Positions 55,895-64,000 of a stretch of DNA of 64,000 bases are shown here, in pieces. The notes under the pieces were generated by a model. The model saw nothing but the letters and a program-made list of their open reading frames with translations. It ran no database searches and was not told the DNA's origin. The position numbers and the translations under genes were made by a program. Origin of the DNA: Streptomyces sp. 130 (GTDB lineage: Bacteria; Actinomycetota; Actinomycetes; Streptomycetales; Streptomycetaceae); contig NZ_VJNO01000007.1 in the NCBI RefSeq assembly GCF_007096885.1, forward strand, positions 1 to 64,000, read 5' to 3'. Position 1 is the first letter of the stretch. Each line of letters starts with the position of its first letter.

Positions 55895-58095
55895 GCGTCT
55901 TCGTCCCGTTGGGCATGGAGCGGTTGAAGAACGCCCCCGGCCACGGCGGCCCGCGGCCCGGGCGGGGCACCGGCGACACCGCGTACCTGCTGGTCAACCC
56001 GCCGGTGACCGACCCGACGACCGCCTACCACTCGATCCCGTACCTCGTGGGCGCCGCCAGGGCGGCCGGCCACACCGAGTACGCCTGCGTGGACGCCAAC
56101 CTCGACGCCTTCACCTATCTCGCCGACCCCGCGCGCTTCGGCGCCGCGCTCACGGCCGCCCGCGCCCTGCGCGCCGAGATCGAGGCGAGGTCCGGCGCCC
56201 CCCGCCGGTACGACGAGATCCGCTACCGGCAGGCGCTGGCCGCCGAGGGGCTGACCGCCACCTCGGCGCGCGACGCGATCCGGGTGTTCCAGGACCCCGA
56301 GGACTTCTACCACCCGCCGACCTACGCGCAGGCGGTCGCGGTGACGAGCCGGTGGTGGGAGCTGATCGCCCTGGAGATGCCGCCCGGCGCGGCGGACGGC
56401 TTCTCGATGCGGGTGAAGTCCGCCGTCAACCTGTGCAGCACCGCGGACCTGTCCGACCCCGCGGTCCCGGCCGCCGTGGCCCGCCCCTTCGAGGGGTACT
56501 TCGCCGACGAGTTCGTCCCGAAGCTGCGCGAACGCCCCTGGGCAGTGGTCGGGCTCTCGGTCAACTACACCAGCCAGCTGCCCGTCGCCCTGCGGATGGC
56601 CCGCCTGATCCGGACCGTGCTGCCCGACACGGTGATCGTCTTCGGCGGCACCGAGGTCGGCGACGTGGTCAAGTACGCCACCGACCCGGCGGCGGCGTGG
56701 CGGGTCTTCCAGGACGCGGACCTGATCGTTCCGGGCGAGGGCGAGGGCGCCCTCATCGGCATCCTGGACGCCGTCGGGAACGGCGCGGTCCGGGGCGGTG
56801 ACGCCTTCGAGGGCATCGGCGGCGTGATGACCCGGAGCCGCCCGGACCCCGTCATCGCGTACAGCAGCGTGGCGACGCCCGAAACCCCGGCGTACGACGT
56901 GTGGGACTGGGACCGGTACTGGTCGCCCGAGCCGGTGATCCTCTACAGCCCGACCCGGGGGTGCTACTGGAACAAGTGCACCTTCTGCGACTACGGCCTC
57001 AACACCGACCGGCCGACCTCGCCCTCGCGGGAACGCCCCGTGGAGGCCGTCCTCCAGGACCTGCGGGAGGTGAGCCGCTACGGCAGGACGCTCTACTTCG
57101 CGGTGGACGCCATGTCCCCCCGCTATCTGCGCACCCTCGCCGCCGCCCTCGCCGAATCCTCCCTGGACCTGCGGTGGTCCGCCGAACTGCGGCTGGAGCG
57201 GACGTTTCCCAAGCGCGCCGTCGGTGAACTCCTCGCGGCCTCCGGCTGCGTCGCGGTCTCCTTCGGCTACGAGTCGGGCAGCCAGCGGGTCCTCGACCTC
57301 ATCGACAAGGGGGTGCGGATCGACGCCGTGCCGGACGTCCTGGCCGAGCTGGCGCGCCACGGCATCGCCGCGCAGATGATGGGCTTCACCGGCTTCCCCA
57401 CCGAGACCCGCGACGAGGCGCTGGAGACGTACGAGTTCCTCCAGCACCACGAGAAGCTGTGGACGACCGCGGGCATCGGCCTGTTCGCGCTGACCCCCGG
57501 CTCCATCGTCGCCAAGGACCCCGCCCGGTTCGGCATCGAACTCCTGCCGACCTCCGCCTCCGACGACATCCGGCGCTATGTGCCCTGGCGCGACCGCGCG
57601 TCCGGCGAGGTGCACTGGCCGGAGGCCGAGGACCCCCGCGTCCCGCGCGAACACAGCGCCGGCTTCCGCAGGACCAGCTTCGACCGGCCCTTCGTCGGCG
57701 GCATCGACGCCGCGCACACCCTGCTGTACCACGCCCGCTTCGGCCGGGGGCTGCTGCCCGAGACCCCCGACGGCCCGGGCCGCGACGACCAGCCCCGCGT
57801 CCGCCTGGTCGAGGAACCGGTCGTGACCATCCCCTTCGCCTCCGTCGAGGGGCTTACCGGCGTGGGCGACCTGCTGGCGCAGGTCAGCCGGCGCAGCCGG
57901 GCGCACCTGGACACCACGTCCGGCGGTTACGCGGAATGGCTCGACGGCACCGGTACGGCCCGGCCCGGTTCCTGCGGGGTCCTGGTCCTCGCCCACGGCG
58001 ACCTCGTCGAGGTGCCCGCCGGCGTGGACTTCGGCGCCGACAACGCGGTGACCCGGGCCCTGCGCCTGATGCTCGCGACACAGGCCCGCGCCTGA
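55891..58095 (+). CDS. Cobalamin-binding radical SAM protein
   Basis: 734 residues. The N-terminal Rossmann-like B12-binding region is visible (VGLSVNYTSQLPVALRMARL; VIVFGGTEVGDVV), without the classic DxHxxG base-off motif. The radical SAM motif TRGCYWNKCTFCDYGL has Cys at 358, 363 and 366, that is CX4CX2C, one residue longer than the standard CX3CX2C. Barrel motifs follow (YFAVDAMSPRYL; VSFGYESGSQRVLDLIDKGV). The C-terminal 180 residues are unfamiliar. Relatives methylate unactivated carbons or cleave or crosslink peptides. ATG 55891 overlaps the MFS stop and has AGGAG 8 bp upstream. Confidence 0.87.
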   Translation: MSVFVPLGMERLKNAPGHGGPRPGRGTGDTAYLLVNPPVTDPTTAYHSIPYLVGAARAAGHTEYACVDANLDAFTYLADPARFGAALTAARALRAEIEARSGAPRRYDEIRYRQALAAEGLTATSARDAIRVFQDPEDFYHPPTYAQAVAVTSRWWELIALEMPPGAADGFSMRVKSAVNLCSTADLSDPAVPAAVARPFEGYFADEFVPKLRERPWAVVGLSVNYTSQLPVALRMARLIRTVLPDTVIVFGGTEVGDVVKYATDPAAAWRVFQDADLIVPGEGEGALIGILDAVGNGAVRGGDAFEGIGGVMTRSRPDPVIAYSSVATPETPAYDVWDWDRYWSPEPVILYSPTRGCYWNKCTFCDYGLNTDRPTSPSRERPVEAVLQDLREVSRYGRTLYFAVDAMSPRYLRTLAAALAESSLDLRWSAELRLERTFPKRAVGELLAASGCVAVSFGYESGSQRVLDLIDKGVRIDAVPDVLAELARHGIAAQMMGFTGFPTETRDEALETYEFLQHHEKLWTTAGIGLFALTPGSIVAKDPARFGIELLPTSASDDIRRYVPWRDRASGEVHWPEAEDPRVPREHSAGFRRTSFDRPFVGGIDAAHTLLYHARFGRGLLPETPDGPGRDDQPRVRLVEEPVVTIPFASVEGLTGVGDLLAQVSRRSRAHLDTTSGGYAEWLDGTGTARPGSCGVLVLAHGDLVEVPAGVDFGADNAVTRALRLMLATQARA

Positions 58096-58200
58096 GGCCG
58101 TCGAAGCCGTCCGGGGCGGCCGATTGAGACGCCCGGCGTCTCGGTTCCGGGGGAACTGGGTATTGGACCGGTCACGCCGCCGGGTGCGAGGGTCGTGCCT

Positions 58201-58270
58201 GGCCCTGTCGTCGCGTTCCCGTCTGCCGGCCCGCCCGCCGGGCGGACGACGGGAACGCGACGACAGGGCC
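58201..58270 (+). terminator. Long hairpin closing the RiPP-like operon
   Basis: Bases 58201-58223 pair perfectly with 58248-58270 (23 bp). The 24-nt loop contains its own CCGCCC/GGGCGG stem. The arm begins GGCCCTGTCGTC and ends CCGTC, as in the hairpin at 11218-11271, while the middle six bases differ and are fully compensated. It lies 105 bp after the last biosynthetic gene. The rest of 58096-58307 shows nothing else. Confidence 0.75.
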
Positions 58271-58307
58271 CAGACCCGCGCACCCCGTCTCCCGGAAAGG
58301 CCCCGCC

Positions 58308-59534
58308 GTGCCCGACGCCCTCGATGTCGTGATCTGCGAACCCCTGCGCACCCCCATCGGCCGCTTCGGCGGGGTGTTCGCCGCGGAGAAGCCGGCCGCC
58401 CTCGCGGCCCGCGTGATCGCCGAGGTCGTCGCCCGGACCGGCATCGACCCCGACCGGGTGGACGAGGTGATCCTCGGCCACTCCTACCCGACTGCGGAGG
58501 CGCCCGCGATCGGCCGGGTCGCCGCCCTGGACGCCGGGCTCCCGCAGTCGGTGACCGGCCTCCAGACCGACCGCCGCTGCGGCTCCGGGCTGCAGGCGGT
58601 CCTGGACGCGGCGATGCAGATCCGGGCCGGGTTCAGCGAGGTCGTCATCGCGGGCGGCGTCGACGTGATGAGCGGCGCCCCGTACTACACGCACGACGGG
58701 CGCTGGGGCATCAAGGGCCCCGGCCTCCAGCTCCACGACGCCCTCGCCCGGGGCCGGGTCACCGCGGGCGGCGTCCGCCACCCGGTGCCCGGCGGCATGA
58801 TCGAGACCGCCGAGAACCTGCGCCGGGCGTACGGGATCAGCCGCGCGGACCAGGACGCGCTGGCCCTGCGCTCGCAGCGGCGGGCGGGGCTGGCCGCCGC
58901 CGAGGGCCGGTACGAGAAGGAGACGGTCCCGGTCACCGTCAGGACCAGGAAGGGCGAAACGGTGGTCTCCGCCGACGAGCACCCCCGCCCCGACACCACC
59001 GCCGAACAGCTCGCCGCCCTCCGCCCGGTCATGCTGAAGTCCGACCCGGAGGCCACGGTCACCGCGGGCAACGCCAGCGGCCAGAACGACGCGGCGGCCG
59101 CCTGTCTGGTGACGAGCGCCGCCACCGCCGAACGCCTCGGCCTCACCCCGCTGGTCCGGCTGGTCTCCTTCGCCCGCGCCGGGGTGCCCGCCGCGACCAT
59201 GGGCCTCGGGCCCGTCCCCGCGACCGAGGCCGCGCTCGGCCGCGCCGGGCTCACCCTCGCCGACCTCGACCTGATCGAGGTGAACGAGGCGTTCGCCGCT
59301 CAGGTCCTGGCCTGCACCCGGGAGATGGGCCTCGGCGAGAAGGACCACGAGGAGCGGATCAACGTGAACGGCTCCGGCGTCTCGCTCGGCCACCCGGTCG
59401 GCGCGACCGGCGCCCGCATCCTCGCCACGCTCACCCGCGAACTGCACCGCCGCGAGGCCCGCTACGGCCTGGAGACCATGTGCATCGGCGGCGGCCAGGG
59501 CCTCGCCGCGGTCTTCGAGCGCGTCGCGCCCTGA
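58308..59534 (+). CDS. Acetyl-CoA acetyltransferase (thiolase)
   Basis: 408 residues. The nucleophilic Cys is in TDRRCGSGLQAV (about residue 89), then VNEAFAAQ, GHPVGATGARI, and the second Cys in MCIGGGQGLAAVFER. It condenses or cleaves acyl-CoA with acetyl-CoA. GTG 58308 follows GGAAAGG. It stands beyond a strong terminator and so is separate from the peptide operon. Confidence 0.93.
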   Translation: MPDALDVVICEPLRTPIGRFGGVFAAEKPAALAARVIAEVVARTGIDPDRVDEVILGHSYPTAEAPAIGRVAALDAGLPQSVTGLQTDRRCGSGLQAVLDAAMQIRAGFSEVVIAGGVDVMSGAPYYTHDGRWGIKGPGLQLHDALARGRVTAGGVRHPVPGGMIETAENLRRAYGISRADQDALALRSQRRAGLAAAEGRYEKETVPVTVRTRKGETVVSADEHPRPDTTAEQLAALRPVMLKSDPEATVTAGNASGQNDAAAACLVTSAATAERLGLTPLVRLVSFARAGVPAATMGLGPVPATEAALGRAGLTLADLDLIEVNEAFAAQVLACTREMGLGEKDHEERINVNGSGVSLGHPVGATGARILATLTRELHRREARYGLETMCIGGGQGLAAVFERVAP

Positions 59535-59542
59535 CGGGGCGG

Positions 59543-60064
59543 CTACCGGGCCTCCGGGCCGAAGTCCTCCGCGAAGTAGCTGTCGTGGCGGACGCGGAAC
59601 CGCTTCAGCTCCTCACCGCCCCGCTGCGACATCTCCGCGACCCGCTCGAAGTACTCCTCGCGCGGGGCGCCCGGCGAGAACAGCATGAGCATCGACATCG
59701 GCTCGTCGGTGACGTTCCTGAAGGCGTGCAGCCCGCCGACCGGCACGTACAGGAAGTCGCCGGTCCGGCCGGTCACCCACCGCTCGCCGTTGCAGAGCTC
59801 GATCTCGCCGGAGAGGACGTAGAACGACTCCGACATCGCCTTGTGGAAGTGGGTCTTCGCCCCGGCGGACCGGGCGGCCAGATCCACCTTGTACAGCCCG
59901 TACTCACCGCCCGTCGAGCCGTTGGTGGCGAGGTAGTGGGTGGCGCCGCCGTCCGGCGAGGTGATGTCCGGCGGGGTGTCCGCGGGCCGGAAGACGGCGT
60001 TCACCTCGCCCGTGGCGCCGAGGTAGCGGGGCTCCGGGTACTCCAGGTGCTCCGGGTACGACAT
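59543..60064 (-). CDS. Cupin-domain protein (quercetinase-like)
   Basis: 173 residues with one conserved cupin: motif 1 KTHFHKAMSESFYVLSGEIEL holds the HxH...E metal ligands, and motif 2 is GDFLYVPVGGLHAFRNV. The C-terminal LMLFSPGAPREEYFERVAEM is usual in Streptomyces proteins of this type. ATG 60064 has GAAGGAG 6 bp upstream. It could be a dioxygenase or a sugar-binding protein. Confidence 0.85.
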   Translation of the reverse strand: MSYPEHLEYPEPRYLGATGEVNAVFRPADTPPDITSPDGGATHYLATNGSTGGEYGLYKVDLAARSAGAKTHFHKAMSESFYVLSGEIELCNGERWVTGRTGDFLYVPVGGLHAFRNVTDEPMSMLMLFSPGAPREEYFERVAEMSQRGGEELKRFRVRHDSYFAEDFGPEAR

Positions 60065-60190
60065 GGTGCGCTCCTTCGATCGGTGTGCACCCACCCTCGC
60101 GCCCGCCCCGGCCGGACTCCATCGGGCGCGCGGACGATCTTCGGCCGGCCGGGGACCAGGACCGGGGGCCCGTCCCGGCCGACCATCGTC

Positions 60191-61648
60191 CTACTGCTTC
60201 GCGGCCGCCCGCTCGTCCGCCACCGGAGCCGCCGCCAGGTGGTCCTCCGCCGCGTCCGGGTCCGCCAGCCGGTTCAGCCGGGCCGGCACGTCGAGGCCGA
60301 CCAGCAGCACCACGATCACCGTGCCCGCGAAGGTCAGCACCGCCAGGGCCTGCCCGAGGCTCATCCCCGACGCCAGATGTGCGCCGAGCACCGGCGCGAC
60401 CGCCCCGCCCAGCGCGCCCACGTTGTAGGTGAAGCCGAGCGCGGCGCCCCGGCTGCGGGTCGGGAAGTGGCCGCCGATGTAGCGGGGGAGGAGGCCGGAG
60501 ATGCCGAAGCTGGTCGCCTGGAGCAGGAAGAGCAGGGCGCCGAGCAGCAGCAGGTTGTCCTCCACCGCGAACACCGGGTAGACGAAGGCGAGCGAGGCCA
60601 GCAGCGTCAGCGCGTACGCCTTCTTCGTGCCGATCCAGTCGCCGAGGAAGCCGGCCAGCCAGCAGCCGGCCATGGTTCCGAAGCCCGCGAAGTACAGGAC
60701 GTCGGTGACCTGGTCCGTCGAGTAGCCCAGCTCCGTCTTCAGATAGGTCGGCAGCAGGGCCTGGATCGGCCAGGAGTACAGGAACGCGAAGAACAGCGTC
60801 ACGATCATCGACAGATAGAGCACCCAGCCGCGCTTCCCGCCCAGCTGCACCGCGAGCGCCGCCAGGGATATCCCGGCGACCACCGAGAGCACCGGCACCA
60901 TGCCCGCGCCGCCCGGTGTGAAGACCAGGAAGAGGGAGAGCGTGGCGACGGCCACCAGGACCGTGTTGACGGCCGCCCGGCGCGGGGTCAGGAACAGCGG
61001 CCGGAACGGGTTGGGCTTCGCGCCCTCGTCCGCGACGGACTCCGTCCACTCCTCCGCCTCCGGCAGCGCCCGCCGCATCCACAGCGCGACGGCGATCGGG
61101 ATCAGCCCCAGGTAGAACATCCAGCGCCAGCCGAGCGAGGGCACCACCCAGTCGTACACCTGGGCGGCCAGCACCGAGCCCACCGAGAAGCCGGAGATCA
61201 GGAAGCCGCTGGCCCGGTTGCGCAGGGCGGGCGGCCAGCTCTCCATCACGTACGTGGAGCTGGCGCTGTACTCGCCGGCCATGCCCATGCCGATGGCCAG
61301 CCGGGCGGCGAACAGGCTGTGGTAGTTCCACGCGAACCCGCAGGCGAAGGTGCCCAGCGAATACAGCAGGATGCTCGCCACCATCGACAGCTTCCGCCCG
61401 TAGCGGTCGCCGAGGGCGCCGAGCACGGCGCCGCCGAGCCAGCGGGTGATGAAGGCACCGGAGATCAGGCTGGCCGCCTGCACCGTGCTCAGGCCGAAGT
61501 CGTCGCTGATCTCGGTCAGCACGAGGGTGATCAGCACGAAGTCGAAGCCGTCGAGGACATAGCCGATCCAGGCGGCGAAGAAGGACTTCCACTGGGTGCC
61601 GCTCACCTGGCGGTACCAGGGGAGCGCGGGGGGTGTGGTGGTGTGCAC
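60191..61648 (-). CDS. MFS transporter (NanT-like, sialate family)
   Basis: 485 residues with 12 membrane segments. It has the sugar/metabolite:H+ symporter traits LDGFDFVLITLVLTEISDDF and LGALGDRYGRKLSMV, with an inserted central loop pair as in NanT. GTG 61648 has GGAG 5 bp upstream. It is preceded on the same strand by nanE, a ROK kinase and a NanA-family lyase gene, so sialic acid or an N-acylated amino sugar is the likely solute. Confidence 0.87.
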   Translation of the reverse strand: MHTTTPPALPWYRQVSGTQWKSFFAAWIGYVLDGFDFVLITLVLTEISDDFGLSTVQAASLISGAFITRWLGGAVLGALGDRYGRKLSMVASILLYSLGTFACGFAWNYHSLFAARLAIGMGMAGEYSASSTYVMESWPPALRNRASGFLISGFSVGSVLAAQVYDWVVPSLGWRWMFYLGLIPIAVALWMRRALPEAEEWTESVADEGAKPNPFRPLFLTPRRAAVNTVLVAVATLSLFLVFTPGGAGMVPVLSVVAGISLAALAVQLGGKRGWVLYLSMIVTLFFAFLYSWPIQALLPTYLKTELGYSTDQVTDVLYFAGFGTMAGCWLAGFLGDWIGTKKAYALTLLASLAFVYPVFAVEDNLLLLGALLFLLQATSFGISGLLPRYIGGHFPTRSRGAALGFTYNVGALGGAVAPVLGAHLASGMSLGQALAVLTFAGTVIVVLLVGLDVPARLNRLADPDAAEDHLAAAPVADERAAAKQ

Positions 61649-61710
61649 GGTGACTCCAGAATGCGCGACGGTGTTCACCTTTGAACAGCCGTCCCGCGAA
61701 AAGGGGCAGT

Positions 61711-62391
61711 TCAGCGCCGGGTGAGGCCCGTCACGAAGCGGGCGGTGAGGGCTGTCGGCGCGGTGATGGCGGTACCGACGACGACACTGTGCGCGCCGCG
61801 CGCCAGGGCCTCGGCCGCGTCCTCGGGGGTGTTGATACGGCCTTCGGCGACGACCGGTGCGTCGATCGCGGCGGCGAGAGCGGCGACCAGGTCCAGGTCG
61901 GGCCCGGTCCGCTTCGGCTGCCCGGGCACATAGCCGGACAGGGTGGTGGAGACGAAGTCCGCGCCGAGCCGGGCGGCGGTGACGCCCTCGGCGAGGGTGG
62001 AGACGTCGGCCATGACCAGCGCGCCCGCCGCGTGGACCGCCTCGACCAGCTCCGCGAACGTCGAGCCGTCGGGGCGCGGCCGGTCGGTGGCGTCCGCCGC
62101 GACGACGGCCGCCCCGGCCTCCGCGACCGCGAGGGCGTGCCGGACGGTCGGCGTGATGTAGACGCCGAGGTCGCCGTCCTTCCACAGCCCGACGACCGGC
62201 AGGTCCACGGCGGCGGTGATCGCGGCGACGACCTCCGGCTCGTTGGCCCGGATCGCCGCGCCGCCGCCGGCCGCCGCCGACCGGGCCAGCCGCACCAGCG
62301 TGGCGGTGTCCCGCATCGGGTCGCCCGGAGGCGCCTGGCAGGACACGATCAGCTTGCCCCGGAGGGCGGCGGCCAGTTCCTGTGCGTTCAT
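61711..62391 (-). CDS. nanE: N-acylglucosamine-6-phosphate 2-epimerase (NanE)
   Basis: 226-residue TIM barrel converting ManNAc-6-P to GlcNAc-6-P. The family motifs LIVSCQAPPGDPMRD, AAIRANEPEVVAAI, PVVGLWKDGDLGVYITPT with the catalytic Lys, VVAADATDRPRPDG and VVAEGRINTPEDA are all present. The start overlaps the ROK kinase stop (ATGA at 62388-62391). It lies between transporter and kinase genes. Confidence 0.93.
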   Translation of the reverse strand: MNAQELAAALRGKLIVSCQAPPGDPMRDTATLVRLARSAAAGGGAAIRANEPEVVAAITAAVDLPVVGLWKDGDLGVYITPTVRHALAVAEAGAAVVAADATDRPRPDGSTFAELVEAVHAAGALVMADVSTLAEGVTAARLGADFVSTTLSGYVPGQPKRTGPDLDLVAALAAAIDAPVVAEGRINTPEDAAEALARGAHSVVVGTAITAPTALTARFVTGLTRR

Positions 62392-63566
62392 CGAAGAGCT
62401 CCCGGGTGGTGGAGGGGACTGGTGAGGGTGAGGGCCGCCGCGCCGAGCACGGCCGCGTCGTGGCCGAAGAGCGGGGCGTGCGGGACGAGCCCGCGCAGCG
62501 GCGCCATCAGCTCGGCCGCGAAAGCGTCGCGCAGCGCCTCGGTGTACAGCGGCCCGATGCGCGGGACCCCGCCGCCGACGACGACGCGGTCGGGCCCGAG
62601 GGCGTTGGCGAGCCCGCCGAGCACCCGCCCGGCGGCCGAGGCGCCCGTGGTGATCGCGGTGACGGCCTCCGCGTCGCCCTCGGCGGCGCGCGCGGCGACC
62701 GTCTCCAGGCGGTCCACGGGCGCGCCGGTCAGCCGCTCGTAGTGGGCGGCGATCCCGGGCCCGGAGGCGATGACCTCCAGATGGCCGGCGGCCCCGCAGG
62801 TGCAGGGCAGCCCGGCCGCCTCCGGGCTCGGCAGGTGGCCCAGGTGCCCGGCGATGCCGGCCGCGCCGTGCACCATCCGGCCGTCCGCCGCGAGCGCGCC
62901 GCCGACGCCCGTCCCGATCGCCGCGAACAGCAGCGAGGCGTGGCCGCCGTGCTCGGCGCGCAGCGCGTCCAGCTCCGGGCCCGCCGTGGCGCGGACGTCG
63001 TTGTCGCAGGCCACCGCGTATCCGGTGCGGTCCGCCAGGCCGGTGCCCAGCGGGGTCCCGGCCCAGCCCCGGATCGCGTCGGTGGCGCTGGTGACCGTGC
63101 CGGTACGGGGATCGATCACCCCGGCCGCCGCGACGCCGAGCACGGACGCGGTGCGGCCGGGGTCGACCTCGGCGACGGCCGCCGCGAGCGCGTCGAGCAC
63201 CGCCGCCGCGCCGCTGCGGGCCGGAGTGGGCCGGGAGCACCGGGCCGTCACCGTGCCGTCCGCGCCGAACAGCGCGGCGGCGATCTTCGTACCGCCCAGA
63301 TCCAGACCGACGACCGGCCGCCGCTCCGGAAGCGCCACGGGGGCCGCCATCGCGGCCGTCGCGGGGCCCGTCGTGGGACCCGCCCCCGCAGCCGCCCCTG
63401 CGGCCGTCACCGGAGCCGTCACGGGGCCCGTCATGGGACCCGCCCCCGCAGCCGCCCCCGCGGCCGTCATCGGAGCCGTCACGGGGGCCGTCGTGGGACC
63501 CGCCCCCGCAGCCGCCCCCGCGGCCGTCATCGAACCCGCCCCCGCGGCCGTCACCGGAGCCGTCAT
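62388..63566 (-). CDS. ROK-family sugar kinase (ManNAc kinase-like) with repeat-encoded N-terminus
   Basis: 392 residues if begun at ATG 63566, which overlaps the lyase stop (ATGA). The ROK core starts near residue 85: ATP-binding GLDLGGTKIAAALFG, then FAAIGTGVGGALA, GHLGHLPS and CTCGAAGHLEV. In the last motif the third cysteine of the usual CxCGxxGC zinc site is replaced by His. Residues 1-72 are only Ala, Gly, Pro, Thr, Val, Met and Ser, encoded by 60-bp repeats. An alternative start at 63350 would omit them, but neither has a Shine-Dalgarno and only 63566 is coupled. It likely phosphorylates ManNAc before NanE. Confidence 0.85.
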   Translation of the reverse strand: MTAPVTAAGAGSMTAAGAAAGAGPTTAPVTAPMTAAGAAAGAGPMTGPVTAPVTAAGAAAGAGPTTGPATAAMAAPVALPERRPVVGLDLGGTKIAAALFGADGTVTARCSRPTPARSGAAAVLDALAAAVAEVDPGRTASVLGVAAAGVIDPRTGTVTSATDAIRGWAGTPLGTGLADRTGYAVACDNDVRATAGPELDALRAEHGGHASLLFAAIGTGVGGALAADGRMVHGAAGIAGHLGHLPSPEAAGLPCTCGAAGHLEVIASGPGIAAHYERLTGAPVDRLETVAARAAEGDAEAVTAITTGASAAGRVLGGLANALGPDRVVVGGGVPRIGPLYTEALRDAFAAELMAPLRGLVPHAPLFGHDAAVLGAAALTLTSPLHHPGALR

Positions 63567-63570
63567 CGGA
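63361..63570 (-). repeat. 60-bp tandem repeats at the 5' end of the ROK kinase gene
   Basis: Blocks 63361-63420, 63421-63480 and 63481-63540 are near-identical at exact 60-bp spacing (shared GGACCCGCCCCCGCAGCCGC), and a truncated copy runs to 63570. Each unit is 20 codons, so the frame is preserved. Differences are single substitutions, except that the third block diverges after about 50 bp. This suggests recent slippage expansion. Confidence 0.85.
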
Positions 63571-64000
63571 CCGGCGGCAGGCCCGCGTCGCGCAGCCGCC
63601 CGGAGACGTACGCGACGGACTCCGCCGACAGCTGGATCTGCGGGAACACCGTGTCGCCGCACTCGATGACCCCGAGCAGCTGCAGCGCCGCCTTGAACGA
63701 GCCGAGCGCCGACGAGCTGCGGCCCATGTCCGCCTCCGGGCCCGCGTCGACCATCGCGAACAGCTCGACCAACCGCTCCTGCTCCTTGGCCGCCAGCGAC
63801 CAGTCACCGGCGCGCGCGGCTTCGTAGAGCCGTACGTAACCGGCCGGGTCGACATTGCCGATGCCCGGGACGACCCCGTCGGCGCCGGCCAGCAGGGCCG
63901 CGTCCACGGTCAGTTCGGAACCGGTGAGGATGCTGAAGCCCGGCACCGGTCCGTGCGCCCGGCCCTCGCGGCCGCCGAGCTCCACGACGAGCCGGCGCAG
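63563..64000 (-). CDS. DapA/NanA-family aldolase-type lyase (partial)
   Basis: The C-terminal 145 codons of a dihydrodipicolinate synthase/N-acetylneuraminate lyase-family protein; the gene continues past the window edge. Visible parts include GFSILTGSELTVDAALLAGA and GVVPGIGNVDPAGYVRLYEA, the typical TIM-barrel end, and the helical C-terminus (ALGSFKAALQLLGVIECG). The catalytic Tyr and Lys lie outside. With NanE, a ROK kinase and NanT it suggests sialic acid cleavage. The stop overlaps the kinase ATG. Confidence 0.87.
   Translation of the reverse strand: MRRLVVELGGREGRAHGPVPGFSILTGSELTVDAALLAGADGVVPGIGNVDPAGYVRLYEAARAGDWSLAAKEQERLVELFAMVDAGPEADMGRSSSALGSFKAALQLLGVIECGDTVFPQIQLSAESVAYVSGRLRDAGLPPVR

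Noticed and set aside
63361..63570. CRISPR-like array
   Set aside because: The 60-bp repeats are contiguous and in frame with no unique spacers, and no cas genes are present.

Overview
The window reads as a piece of a Streptomyces (or very close actinomycete) chromosome. GC content is very high with strong G/C preference at third codon positions, GTG and TTG starts are common, and several genes appear to be leaderless. The gene content fits the genus: mycothiol-linked enzymes, a SAV2148-family protein, TreXYZ trehalose synthesis, a DUF1707-FHA protein, a trypsin-co-occurring (trypco) protein and an assimilatory sulfate cluster. The first ~150 bases are almost pure C/G and are probably an assembly artefact.

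Layout. 0.2-6.2 kb: YciO/YrdC protein, MarR regulator with a palindromic operator, threonine catabolism (tdh-kbl), a LysR regulator and an M24 peptidase. 6.2-16 kb: trehalose/glycogen enzymes treZ, treY and treX/glgX on the minus strand, interrupted by an acetyltransferase, an FHA protein, a truncated lipoamide dehydrogenase and a cytochrome P450-like gene lacking part of the fold. 16-22.7 kb: HEPN protein, DEDDh exonuclease, phosphotransferase and a sugar ABC importer operon. 23-27 kb: secreted subtilase, an NTF2-like protein, an orphan ABC ATPase and two mycothiol-associated proteins. 27-36.5 kb: a complete sulfur assimilation block on the minus strand (sulfite reductase, a 59-aa zinc-ribbon protein, cysH, cysC, cysD, cysN, a sulfonate-type ABC importer, sirohydrochlorin chelatase). 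It is preceded by a 27-codon leader peptide. 36.6-46 kb: GNAT protein, GAF/winged-helix regulator, AidB-like acyl-CoA dehydrogenase facing a BrkB-family membrane protein across a 17-bp gap, trypco protein, AraC regulator, a MITE-like repeat, a VOC protein, 3-hydroxyacyl-CoA dehydrogenase and LysR.

46-58 kb holds the most unusual part: two divergent, tightly overlapping operons that look like an undescribed ribosomally synthesised peptide (RiPP) system. The plus-strand operon encodes a 65-aa precursor ending in Cys, a radical SAM/SPASM enzyme, an EpiD-like flavoprotein decarboxylase, an MFS exporter and a cobalamin-binding radical SAM protein. The minus-strand operon encodes a LuxR-type HTH protein, a class III cyclase/AAA/TPR protein, a cytoplasmic subtilase, a GAF protein and a graspetide-ligase-like ATP-grasp protein. 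The C-terminal third of the HTH protein aligns without gaps to the precursor's leader (30 of 50 residues identical). This ties the two operons together and suggests a peptide-linked regulatory circuit.

58-64 kb: thiolase, a cupin, and a sialic-acid-type catabolic cassette (NanT-like MFS, NanE, ROK kinase with 60-bp in-frame tandem repeats at its 5' end, NanA/DapA-family lyase running off the window). No rRNA, tRNA, CRISPR array or intact insertion sequence was seen.
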